Assembly (NCBI GenBank): GCA_947459425.1
Contig: CANHDJ010000039.1
Span: 1-34,266 of the forward strand
Source of the DNA: Ignavibacteria bacterium
Lineage (GTDB): Bacteria; Bacteroidota; Ignavibacteria; Kapaibacteriales; UBA4661
Direction: 5' to 3'
Length of the DNA stretch: 34,266 nucleotides
Within the stretch, counting starts at the first letter, position 1. Every line of letters begins with the position of its first letter. Under the pieces are notes generated by a model that did no database searches, was not told the DNA's origin, and worked only from the letters and a program-made list of their open reading frames with translations. A program made the position numbers and the translations under genes. Below are positions 1-7,146 of this stretch, one piece after another.

Positions 1-2
1 AG

Positions 3-137
3 CGGTGGAACAACACCCTTCGGCAACGAGTGGGGCGTTATGTCCGCAAAACCCTCTCGTTTTCCAAACGAGACTTTTGGCATCAGATTGTAACCGAAAT
101 GTTTATTATTACTTACAATCTCTCATGTATTACTTGA
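3..137 (+). CDS. IS1-family transposase, C-terminal end (cut by window edge)
   Basis: Reading from base 3 gives 44 codons ending in TGA at 135-137. The translation begins RWNNTLRQRVGRYVRKTLSF and continues SKRDFWHQIV. The block NNTLRQR..R.VRKTLSFSK is the conserved C-terminal signature of IS1-family DDE transposases (InsB-like), which cut and rejoin the ends of the element. The start and catalytic core lie left of the window, so whether the gene is intact cannot be told. The protein ends about 50 bases before the MITE-like element at 188. The longer reading frame in a different phase over 5-199 is a shadow. Identification rests on this one motif block but that block is distinctive. Confidence 0.8.
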   Translation, partial: RWNNTLRQRVGRYVRKTLSFSKRDFWHQIVTEMFIITYNLSCIT

Positions 138-179
138 CCACTACCAAAAGAAGTAATAAAATTTCGGCAACAATGCCAT

Positions 180-387
180 TCTTATTCGGTTCTAAATGAT
201 TTCAGTTGGTCAAGAAATTGTAGCAGTTTATAACGCAAGGTTTGAAGCGGTCTTTGGAACAAGGGGTTTCAACCCCTTGCTTCGTCCGAACAGGAGAGCA
301 AGGGGCTGAAGCCGCCTTGTTTCTCACGTGCTTGACTATTCGATACCATAATCGTTTCCAACTGAAATCATTTAGAACCTCTTATTC
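180..387. repeat. 8-bp target-site duplication TCTTATTC flanking the MITE
   Basis: TCTTATTC occurs at 180-187 and again at 380-387, exactly abutting the inverted repeats. The following G (188 and 388) also matches, so the duplication may be 9 bp with one base shared with the element end. Removing the element and one copy restores a continuous sequence, which indicates a fairly recent insertion. Confidence 0.8.
188..379. mobile_element. 192-bp MITE-like element with perfect 22-bp terminal inverted repeats
   Basis: Bases 188-209 and 358-379 are perfect reverse complements of each other over 22 bp (outer end GGTTCTAAATG). The octamer TCTTATTC lies immediately outside both ends (180-187 and 380-387), as expected of a target-site duplication. 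The 148-bp interior has no convincing gene. It contains a near-perfect palindrome at 260-279 (arms CAAGGGGTT and AACCCCTTG) and a second, imperfect hairpin around 299-319. Together these define a complete non-autonomous transposable element. Duplications of 8-9 bp are made by several families, including IS1, IS1595 and IS256. An IS1-type transposase ends only 50 bp away, so mobilisation by an IS1 relative is possible but not shown. Confidence 0.85.
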
Positions 388-413
388 GTTAGTAGGGCAG
401 TTGCCGGACGGGA

Positions 414-1046
414 TTATTGTTCAAAATAATAGGTATTGATTGGGGATCGTACACGACAAAGCTCATCAATAAGCCTTTCTTCATCGGTCATTGAATCTTC
501 GGGACGAATCCCGAAAAGATTATTCGGAAGCACTGCCGAAGCATTCATGCCATCAGATACAAAAGCCATTATTGATGACGATTGCAGGGCATTCCGACCG
601 ATTGAGCTATGAATCGCAACTCTTGCTTTTCGTGTTGTTTTGGGTAACAATGCTTGATGGAATGTCTGGTCAGAACCAATACTTTTCGGAGGCGTTTGCG
701 CCAGAGTTGCTGGGACAATATGCGCTGAAGACTCACTACCATTGGTGCTGTGTTTAATAGCAGAGGTTTGATAGAAGAAGAATAGCGCACCGCCACTCAC
801 CAGAATAAACGCACATCCGGCAGCAAACGCAACAGAAACACGCCACGACCAGACAGGAGCAAGAACAAATGCACCTTTTTTCCACGTAAAAACACGATGA
901 TACCACGCGGAAACAGTCTTTTTCTGGGACTTGGAGCGTAGAATCGCTTCAATATCCGATCCCGAAAGAAGCGCTGTGGGCGGCTGTACATCTGCCTCAG
1001 CCCGTGCTTTACGGAAAAACTCATGAAGATTGATATTCGTTTGCAT
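414..1046 (-). CDS. Single-pass membrane protein, probable anti-sigma partner of the adjacent ECF sigma factor
   Basis: A 210-residue protein whose start codon lies 6 bp after the stop of the sigma-factor gene on the same strand, so the two are almost certainly co-transcribed. The N-terminal ~65 residues are hydrophilic and charged (MQTNINLHEFFRKARAEADV...). One membrane segment spans about residues 69-92. The rest is a Ser/Thr/Ala-rich extracytoplasmic region without a recognised domain. The order cytoplasmic N-terminus, one TM, periplasmic C-terminus, placed behind an ECF sigma gene, is that of membrane anti-sigma factors. However, I see no zinc-binding HxxxCxxC motif, so the assignment comes from context rather than homology. 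It ends about 35 bp from the MITE. Confidence 0.6.
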   Translation of the reverse strand: MQTNINLHEFFRKARAEADVQPPTALLSGSDIEAILRSKSQKKTVSAWYHRVFTWKKGAFVLAPVWSWRVSVAFAAGCAFILVSGGALFFFYQTSAIKHSTNGSESSAHIVPATLAQTPPKSIGSDQTFHQALLPKTTRKARVAIHSSIGRNALQSSSIMAFVSDGMNASAVLPNNLFGIRPEDSMTDEERLIDELCRVRSPINTYYFEQ

Positions 1047-1052
1047 GGTAGT

Positions 1053-1643
1053 TTAGGAAAAGATTGCAGAAAGTCTGTGATGATGCTCCGTATCGTTATC
1101 GCGTCGAGTGATTGCGGGTGTGCTATTCTTTGGCGCGGCGATGCTGTCACGCCGTTGCGTCGGATGCTCTGCTAAAAGCCTTGTCAGTGCTTGTCTTCCA
1201 CGTGAAAGGCGTACTTTGAGGGCAATAAGCGTTCCGCCCTGTACATCATGAATTTCTTTGAGCGAAAAACCAAGAATTTCAAACATGATAATTGCTTCTC
1301 GCTGCTGTGTCGGCAGCATATCCAGTGCGGAATAGAGAAGCTGCACATCAGCATTATCAGTCCGCTCTTCATGGCAAAAATGGCTCTCTGCGCTATCGTC
1401 CAATGAAGTGAAGCGGCGCTGGGAATCTATATCCCGCCGATTCAGGCGAGTAGCGATCGTGAAACAAAAACTGAGCAAGGACTCAGGACGACGTAGCGTC
1501 GGAAAGCGCTCAAATGCTTGCGCTATCGTTTCAGCAAGAATATCTCGCGCTGTTTCCGTTGTTTCGCTTATCGTGCCACGCCGCCGCACCAATGCACGAA
1601 CAAAACGCTCCAGATTTGGAAGAATCGGTGTAAGCGCTTGCAT
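1053..1643 (-). CDS. ECF-type RNA polymerase sigma factor (sigma-70 family)
   Basis: A 196-residue protein from the ATG at 1643; an upstream in-frame extension to 1850 looks non-coding, overlaps the divergent gene and was not used. The start MQALTPILPNLERFVRALVR leads into a sigma-2-like helical region (about 25-75, with RDILAETIAQAFERFPTLRR). The C-terminal half carries a typical sigma-4 helix-turn-helix: LDMLPTQQREAIIMFEILGF followed by SLKEIHDVQG and KVRLSRGRQAL, at roughly residues 105-160. Length and two-domain layout fit ECF sigma factors, which direct RNA polymerase to stress or envelope regulons and are held by a partner anti-sigma factor, here probably the next gene. No clear Shine-Dalgarno sequence is visible, which is common in Bacteroidota-type genomes. 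Confidence 0.85.
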   Translation of the reverse strand: MQALTPILPNLERFVRALVRRRGTISETTETARDILAETIAQAFERFPTLRRPESLLSFCFTIATRLNRRDIDSQRRFTSLDDSAESHFCHEERTDNADVQLLYSALDMLPTQQREAIIMFEILGFSLKEIHDVQGGTLIALKVRLSRGRQALTRLLAEHPTQRRDSIAAPKNSTPAITRRDNDTEHHHRLSAIFS

Positions 1644-1841
1644 AAAGCGTTCTTGTTGGGTTAGGTGTACCACAAGGAATAGTAAAAACTGAAAAGGGCT
1701 GCATTGATGAGTATGTGCAGAGAATACAAGAAAGGTTACATCAGTGCGAAAATTTTTTACAAAACTCGGAGTGTGCAATCCTTGTAAATTCGCTGCACAG
1801 TCTCGTGCCCCAATACTCACAATTACACCACCAAAGAAATC

Positions 1842-2156
1842 ATGCACCATTTCGCTGCGATTATCATTGATTTTGATTCAACTCTTGTTCAAGTTGAATC
1901 GCTTGAAGACCTCGCGGCAATAGCCCTCGCCGATGCACCCAACCACCAAGAGCGCATCGAAACTATCACCGAACTTACGAATCAAGCAATGGCGGGAACG
2001 TTGCCGTTCGACGAGGCATTTTTGGAGGCGAATCGGGAGCATTTGTCGGAGCTGGTGCAGGGTATTGAAAGGCAAATGCATCCGTCGCTCTCGTACGGGG
2101 CGACGACCCTGATACCCGTATCTACCTTGTCGGGAGGCTGTATAATACTAAGTTAG
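1842..2156 (+). pseudogene. Truncated HAD-family phosphoserine phosphatase-like gene (SerB-like)
   Basis: The frame starts MHHFAAIIIDFDSTLVQVES, where DFDST is the HAD motif I nucleophile block (DxDxT/S) of phosphoserine phosphatases, which make serine from phosphoserine. The next ~65 residues (EDLAAIALAD... ITELTNQAMAGTLPFDEAF) match the cap region expected in SerB-like HAD-IB enzymes. Homology fades at about residue 85 (near base 2090), and the frame ends at residue 104, whereas intact family members have about 200-300 residues and need motifs II-IV. The lost part abuts a decayed IS630-type transposase on the other strand, so truncation by insertion or deletion is likely. The product should be inactive. 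Confidence 0.75.
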
Positions 2157-2527
2157 TTCTTTTGAAGTGGAGGCTCAGAGTAATCTTTTTTTTTTCGCAA
2201 CACCGATAGGGCAGTTCTACTCTGCTGTGGGTGCCGTTTGACCGTGTGAAGAATCATGGCATCTTCTTTGGCGGAAGTTTTACGCGGTAGCCCCGGACGA
2301 GTAGCATCGGATAAGCCGCCCGTAAGCGTGTTCTTCCCAGTTGGTGAGCCAAATGCTGATGGTGTCACGGTCAACATCAAAAATATCTGCCAATTGGTCA
2401 ATGCTGTACCGACGATCGCTCAGTAAAACGGCATGAGCGCGAAGGCGGCGTTTGAAGGAAACGTCATCGTGGTATAGGCTTGCAACTGCTTGCGAGTGTC
2501 TTCATTCAAGGGCGTAACGAATTTCAT
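2157..2527 (-). pseudogene. Decayed IS630-family transposase N-terminal fragment
   Basis: Read on the minus strand from ATG at 2527, the sequence gives MKFVTPLNEDTRKQLQ, then after a frameshift a helix-turn-helix segment (RRYSIDQLADIFDVDRDTIS, then IWLTNWEEHAYG), and after a second frameshift GGLSDATRPGLPRKTSAKED and VKRHPQQSRTALSVL. This order (N-terminal HTH, GLxDxxRxGRP linker, second HTH with HPQQSRTAL) is characteristic of IS630-family transposases. The catalytic DDE domain is missing entirely, and the remnant fades in a lysine run near 2190. It is dead, through at least two frameshifts plus a 3' deletion. It lies tail-to-tail against the truncated serB-like gene. Confidence 0.75.
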
Positions 2528-2770
2528 ATGCAATGGCTATGGTCATTGAGGCAATGGGCTTCAAGGAAAATCTCGCATTTTTCTATGACTTTACCAAGAT
2601 TTACCAGATTACTTTTATGAACAAACTTAGTAGTATGAACACTGTTCGTGGCGTTCCAAAATTTGAGTATATTGTTATTGCGTATCGGAAAACCCGTGCT
2701 GCCGCTTGAGAAACGGCAGCGTGGTTGAATAGGTGCGGAACAAGTTGCTTTCATTTTTATCAAAAATGGC
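2528..2770. other. Intergenic region upstream of the 7TM-DISM kinase
   Basis: No gene is supported here; a minus-strand frame covering it has no recognisable content. A 7-bp perfect hairpin (GCTGCCG 2698-2704 with CGGCAGC 2714-2720) lies about 50 bp before the kinase start and would fall in its 5' untranslated region. It has no T-run, so it is not an obvious terminator. Confidence 0.4.
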
Positions 2771-4915
2771 ATGAAGTGGTATTTGAGATATATTCTTGTG
2801 TGTATCTTGTTCGGCAGTGCGCCAGAAGTTGCCGCTCAATCGCTCACACCTGTGTTGGTGCTGGACACAGGGCGCTCGGAGCAGAATGTCCTTGGTCGTG
2901 AAATCGAATATTTAGAAGATGCTTCCCAAGCGCTGACGCTTGATTCGGTGTTAACTGCCGAATATACTCGCCGTTTTATGCCGATTCGCGGTCTTTATCC
3001 CAATTTTAGCTATACCTCGTCAGCATATTGGCTGAAATTTCGTGTGGTGGTACGTAATACTCCGCAGCAAGGGAAATGGCTGATTGCAGCCTATTATCCT
3101 TCGCTGGATTTTGTCTATGTCTATGGAATCTCATTATCTGGAACCCGTTTCTGCGGCAGATACAATGCTACTCTTACTCGCTGTGGCGCACGTGTGGCGT
3201 GGCAGGATAAAATTCTTCCGCATCGTTATCATCTTGCACCACTGCTGCCGTGGACTGCCCCCAACGATACACTCACTGTTTTGATTCGTGTCCAATCCCG
3301 CATGACACTCGCCGTGCCGCTTGAAATCATATCGGAGAGGCGTTTTGCCGATAATGAGCGCTCCGAAATGATACCAATGTGGATGTATTACGGCATTGTG
3401 ATTGCAATGGCAATCTATAATCTGTTCCTGTTTATTGCTTTACGCGACCGTGCTTATCTCTACTACGTTGCCTATGTGGTGTTGTACAGTTCGTTTATTT
3501 TTGTCAGTGTCAATGGTCTGGTTTTTCAGATGTTTCCCTTATATGCACCGCTTGTTCCCGTGCTTGTCACGACATTTTCTCTGCTTGGTAATATCTTCGG
3601 ACTGCTCTTTGCGAAGGAATTTTTGCATCTGAAAGAGTTTGGACGCTGGTCGGCGCGTTGGGGATGGGTGCTGATAAGCGCTTGTTTGCTGGGTTTGATT
3701 GTGCAATGGTTTGTTCCGATATCGCCGATGCACCGCGCATTAAACCTGATTGCCGTCTTAGTGATTGTGTTTATGATAACCAATGCGGTTCTGGCAATAC
3801 GGCGTGGATTCCGTCCGGCGGCGTTTTTCCTGGCGGCATGGACGATGTTTTTTCTAGGGGCATTGGTGTTTATCCTTTCCAATTTTGCCATTCTACCGAA
3901 AACGCCGCTCGTGCAGTTCAGTATCCAGATTGGCTCTGCACTGGAAATGCTATTGCTTTCATTTGCCTTGGGCGACCGTATTGCTGTTTTGCGCAAAGAG
4001 CAGGAACGCGCTCGTGCAGAGGCATTGCAAGGCGAAATGTATCGTTTACGGAACATTGAGCTTGCCGAGGCGAATGAGGAAATTGCGCGGCAAAAGGAAG
4101 TTTTGGAAGAACAGGCACGCGATATTGAGATTGTTAATGCCACGCTTCATGAACAGAATGAGCGTCTTATGGAGCTTGATAATGAAAAAAATGAATTTTT
4201 GGGCATTGCAGCACATGATTTGAAAAATCCACTGGGCGCAATGCGCGGTATGACGGAAGTGTTGCTGATGGACAATGAACGGATGGGGGCTTCTGACCGT
4301 GCCGTGTTTTTGCGTCAAACATTGTTGACGATTGACAGAATGATAGAATTGGTGCGGAATCTGCTAGACATCAATGCGATTGAGCGCGGCGGTATCACGC
4401 TTTCGCCTTTGCGTGTTGATTTCACTGCCTTGGTGAGGGATGTTCTGGCGGAATATCGGTATCATGCAGAAGAAAAATCGCTAACACTCGTTTTTGACGA
4501 AACAACGCACATCATCGGCAGAGCCGATACGAAGGCGCTTCGGCAAATTGTGGACAATCTTATTTCCAATGCTTTAAAATATTCACCGAAGGGAAAACGT
4601 GTAATGGCGAGGCTTTCACAGCACGAGACGAGTGAATTTATGGCGGTGGATCAGCGAGATATTCTCGCACGCCCTAAGCGAGGTGCGGTAGTGCGATTGG
4701 AAATTCAGGATGAGGGCGAAGGTATTTCTGAGCAAGATATGAAGCGGCTTTTTGGGAAATTTGCTCGTCTATCGGCACGACCAACGGGCGGAGAACACAG
4801 TACCGGTCTGGGCTTGAGTATCGTCAAGCGCCTTGTCGAGGCGATGGGGGGGCGCGTTTGGTGCGAGTCTGAACTTGGACGTGGTGCGACGTTTATTGTG
4901 GAAATGCCTGCCTGA
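2771..4915 (+). CDS. 7TM-DISM sensor histidine kinase
   Basis: A 714-residue protein. An N-terminal signal peptide (residues ~1-22, ending EVAAQS) precedes an extracytoplasmic 7TMR-DISMED2-like domain (~25-195) with the family pattern SAYWLKFRVVVRN and YYPSLDFVYVY. Seven membrane segments (~202-405) follow, opening WMYYGIVIAMAIYNLFLFIA. A coiled coil (~408-470) leads to the kinase core: the H-box FLGIAAHDLKNPLGAM with phospho-acceptor His482, N-box QIVDNLISNALKYSP, G1 DEGEGIS, F-box LFGKFARL and G2 TGLGLSIVKRL. It should autophosphorylate in response to an outside ligand, probably carbohydrate-like for this family. No receiver domain or response regulator is encoded nearby, so it is an orphan kinase. 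Its catalytic half is strikingly similar to that of the TPR kinase at 26066-28141. Confidence 0.93.
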   Translation: MKWYLRYILVCILFGSAPEVAAQSLTPVLVLDTGRSEQNVLGREIEYLEDASQALTLDSVLTAEYTRRFMPIRGLYPNFSYTSSAYWLKFRVVVRNTPQQGKWLIAAYYPSLDFVYVYGISLSGTRFCGRYNATLTRCGARVAWQDKILPHRYHLAPLLPWTAPNDTLTVLIRVQSRMTLAVPLEIISERRFADNERSEMIPMWMYYGIVIAMAIYNLFLFIALRDRAYLYYVAYVVLYSSFIFVSVNGLVFQMFPLYAPLVPVLVTTFSLLGNIFGLLFAKEFLHLKEFGRWSARWGWVLISACLLGLIVQWFVPISPMHRALNLIAVLVIVFMITNAVLAIRRGFRPAAFFLAAWTMFFLGALVFILSNFAILPKTPLVQFSIQIGSALEMLLLSFALGDRIAVLRKEQERARAEALQGEMYRLRNIELAEANEEIARQKEVLEEQARDIEIVNATLHEQNERLMELDNEKNEFLGIAAHDLKNPLGAMRGMTEVLLMDNERMGASDRAVFLRQTLLTIDRMIELVRNLLDINAIERGGITLSPLRVDFTALVRDVLAEYRYHAEEKSLTLVFDETTHIIGRADTKALRQIVDNLISNALKYSPKGKRVMARLSQHETSEFMAVDQRDILARPKRGAVVRLEIQDEGEGISEQDMKRLFGKFARLSARPTGGEHSTGLGLSIVKRLVEAMGGRVWCESELGRGATFIVEMPA

Positions 4916-5199
4916 GACTGGTGGTGAGAGCAGATGACGTTACCTTAGCAGGGGTGCTTCGTTTTGGAGCAGATGTCTCGTTTGGTGTCTCAAATGCGTG
5001 TTGGTGTCAGGCGTGGGAGTGTCCAATTTCCTTCACAGTGTCAGCAAAATACCACACTTTTTGCGGTAAAATAAGCACATAATGGCTTAATGAAGCCATT
5101 TGTGGGAATTGGCATGGTTCTTGGGATTTGCTCCGTGAACAATTATTCATTTTTTGTTCTGCTATTTTCCCTTGTCATACCGCTTCAGGACTTACGCCG
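4916..5199. other. Intergenic region with a hairpin upstream of the TROVE gene
   Basis: No coding region is convincing here. An 8-bp stem, AATGGCTT (5081-5088) with AAGCCATT (5093-5100), can be lengthened by CAC/GTG after a bulge. It has no T-run, so a role in the TROVE 5' leader or as an operator is more likely than termination. I looked here for a copy of the Y-RNA-like hairpin found downstream of TROVE and did not see one. Confidence 0.4.
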
Positions 5200-6876
5200 A
5201 TGGCTAATAAACGACTCTTTCAATCGCTTATTGGAGGCTTGCTGCCCAGCAACACTCTTCCAGGCACAAATGCCCATAACCAAGCTGGTGGAAAAGCATA
5301 CACTTTGTCTCCAAAACACGTGCTTGCGCAGTATGCCGCAACAGGCTGTTTGAATGGAACGTTGTACGCGAGTGCGGAAAATCAGCTTGAGCAGATTCTT
5401 TCGCTCTGCAATGCTCAAAACAGACTTTGGAATAATGGTTTTATTCCAACCGAATTTATTGCTCAAACTGCCGTCTATGCTCGTGAGAGCGGCATGATGA
5501 AAGATGTTCCGGCGCTGCTTGTGGCATTGCTCACGACACGCGAAGAAACCGAGTATCTTAAAGCCGTGTTCCCGCGTGTGATTGATAATGGCAAAATGCT
5601 CCGCACCTTTGTTCAAATCATGCGTTCCGGCGCGACGGGGCGTAAATCACTCGGCACATTACCGAAAAAATTGATTTTGGATTGGTTCGAGAGCCGCACC
5701 GATGAACAGATTTTCACCAATTCTATCGGTAACGACCCGTCGTTTGCTGATGTGATTAAAATGGTTCATCCCACGCCGAAGACCGCTTCGCGACGTGCTT
5801 TGTACGGTTATCTTCTCGGCAAAGAATACATCCACGAGGATTTGCCACAACTTGTCCGCGACTATGAAGCATTCAAGCGCGGCGAGAGCGAAATGGTGCC
5901 GAATGTACCGTTTCAGATGCTTACAGCGCTGCCGCTTTCCAAGCGTGATTGGGTGCAGATTGCCCGCAACGCAAGCTGGCAGACGCTTCGCATGAACATT
6001 AACACATTTGCACGGCATGGCGTTTTAGAAGATGCCGAAGCCGTAGAGCGCATCATTGCTCGTTTGCAGGATGTTGAGGAAATTCGTCGCGCAAAAGCCT
6101 TTCCATACCAACTTTTAGCAGCATACCGAAATATCACTGATGTTGACGCACTTTTGGCAATTACCCCGACCAACGGCATGACCAAAGAAAGTATCGGCAA
6201 ATTGCGCACGACGTTGGCAGAGGCGCTGCAAAATTGCAGTTTTGCCCTAGAAGCCGCATTGGAAGCCGCAACAGCGAATATTCCTGCGTTGGACGGTAAA
6301 GTCTTTATTTGCGTGGATGTTTCCGGTTCGATGCAATCGCCGATAACGGGGCATCGCAAAGGCTCGACAACAAGTGTGCGCTGCATTGATGTTGCGGGCT
6401 TGATTGCCTCGGCAATACTGCGCAAGAATCCTGCTTCGGAGGTAATTCCTTTTGAGCAGCACGTCGTCAAAACCCGTTTGCATCCTAACGATAGCGTGAT
6501 GACGAATGCACAGCGTCTTGCTGCCATCAATGGCGGCGGAACGAATTGCAGTGCGGCATTGCGGCATTTGAACGAACACCATGCAAACGGCGCTCTAGTG
6601 CTGTTTGTTTCCGATAACGAATCGTGGATGGACGCGCAATCGTACCGCTCAACGGCGCTTGCGCATGAATGGGAAATCTTCAAAACCCGCAATCCCCAAG
6701 CACGGCTTGTTTGCTTGGATTTGCAACCAAACTCTACATCGCAAGCGCATGAGCGCGATGATACGCTGAACATCGGTGGTTTTTCGGATGAAGTCTTTAC
6801 GGTGATAAACGAATTCGCTCACGGAAGGCTGAACGAAAGCCATTGGGTGGGTGTGATTGAGCAGGTTGAACTTTGA
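5200..6876 (+). CDS. TROVE-domain protein, bacterial Ro60 homologue (Rsr type) with C-terminal vWA domain
   Basis: The ATG at 5200 has AGGA 9 bases upstream and gives 558 residues; a longer frame from 5128 adds an implausible hydrophobic leader. Residues ~1-350 are the alpha-helical HEAT-like TROVE ring (AQYAATGCLNGTLYASAENQ near the start). The last ~190 residues form a von Willebrand A domain with a full MIDAS: DVSGS at 373-377 (VFICVDVSGSMQSP), then GGGTNCSAAL and LVLFVSDNESW. Ro60 proteins are ring-shaped RNA chaperones that bind Y RNAs and misfolded RNAs and, in bacteria, can tether the exonuclease PNPase. Two structurally matched hairpin RNAs lie just downstream (6931-7003 and 7023-7104), the usual genomic relation of bacterial Ro60 and Y RNA. 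No rtcB-like RNA ligase is nearby. Confidence 0.92.
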   Translation: MANKRLFQSLIGGLLPSNTLPGTNAHNQAGGKAYTLSPKHVLAQYAATGCLNGTLYASAENQLEQILSLCNAQNRLWNNGFIPTEFIAQTAVYARESGMMKDVPALLVALLTTREETEYLKAVFPRVIDNGKMLRTFVQIMRSGATGRKSLGTLPKKLILDWFESRTDEQIFTNSIGNDPSFADVIKMVHPTPKTASRRALYGYLLGKEYIHEDLPQLVRDYEAFKRGESEMVPNVPFQMLTALPLSKRDWVQIARNASWQTLRMNINTFARHGVLEDAEAVERIIARLQDVEEIRRAKAFPYQLLAAYRNITDVDALLAITPTNGMTKESIGKLRTTLAEALQNCSFALEAALEAATANIPALDGKVFICVDVSGSMQSPITGHRKGSTTSVRCIDVAGLIASAILRKNPASEVIPFEQHVVKTRLHPNDSVMTNAQRLAAINGGGTNCSAALRHLNEHHANGALVLFVSDNESWMDAQSYRSTALAHEWEIFKTRNPQARLVCLDLQPNSTSQAHERDDTLNIGGFSDEVFTVINEFAHGRLNESHWVGVIEQVEL

Positions 6877-6930
6877 ACAATGTGAGACGTGAACTGCGTT
6901 CGCACTCCTGTTGAACAACAAAAATCCTCT

Positions 6931-7003
6931 TGTTCCGAATGCTTGATGGAACTCCATTTGGTGATAGACGTTTCATCATCTCACTCTCGTCGGAACACTT
7001 TTT
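6931..7003 (+). ncRNA. Y-RNA-like hairpin RNA 1, downstream of the TROVE gene
   Basis: A two-tier stem-loop. The lower stem is TGTTCCGA (6931-6938) with TCGGAACA (6990-6997). The left internal loop is ATGCT (6939-6943). The upper stem is TGATGGAAC (6944-6952) with GTTTCATCA (6970-6978), 9 bp including one G-U pair. The apical loop is 17 nt (6953-6969, starting TCCATT) and the right internal loop is 11 nt, ending CTCG. A CTTTTT tail follows at 6998-7003. The paired 5' and 3' ends, asymmetric internal loop and large apical loop resemble Y RNAs, the ligands of Ro60. The G-U pair would be a C-A mismatch on the other strand, so plus-strand transcription is favoured. The second copy follows 20 bp later. 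Confidence 0.55.
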
Positions 7004-7022
7004 ATGATGCGCTTCAGAGAAT

Positions 7023-7104
7023 AAAAAAGCGCGGCAAATGCTGGTGAAACTCCATTCCCTGTTACGGACACCTGTTTCATCAATTTTCGTTGCCGCGCTT
7101 TTTT
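7023..7104 (+). ncRNA. Y-RNA-like hairpin RNA 2, tandem paralogue of RNA 1
   Basis: The ends pair over 15 bp: A6 plus GCGCGGCAA (7023-7037) with TTGCCGCGC plus T6 (7090-7104). Inside lie the left internal loop ATGC (7038-7041), an upper stem TGGTGAAAC (7042-7050) with GTTTCATCA (7074-7082), a 23-nt pyrimidine-rich apical loop (7051-7073, starting TCCATT) and a right internal loop ATTTTCG (7083-7089). Compared with RNA 1, the 3' strand of the upper stem is identical. Its 5' strand differs at two positions, both exchanging A-U for G-U pairs. The lower stems are unrelated in sequence yet both pair perfectly. The alternative reading is a bidirectional terminator between the convergent TROVE and DUF5686 genes, but the internal conservation is not explained by that. 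Confidence 0.6.
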
Positions 7105-7146
7105 GTTGTTGTGGAATCTGGATGCAAAGAAGCGTATCCGACACCA

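Noticed and set aside
5-199. 64-aa ORF at the left edge
   Set aside because: It is in the wrong frame; the frame beginning at base 3 encodes the recognisable IS1-family transposase end.
242-439. 65-aa ORF across the MITE
   Set aside because: It spans the MITE interior, its right inverted repeat and the 3' end of the minus-strand gene, with no protein-like features.
2524-2772. 82-aa minus-strand ORF upstream of the first kinase
   Set aside because: No domain, no plausible start signal, and it overlaps the promoter region of the kinase.
7023-7104. Plain bidirectional terminator between TROVE and DUF5686
   Set aside because: The GC stem with T6 tail fits, but the 52-nt inner part contains a second conserved stem and loop shared with the unit at 6931-7003, which a terminator would not need. 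Termination may still be a side function.
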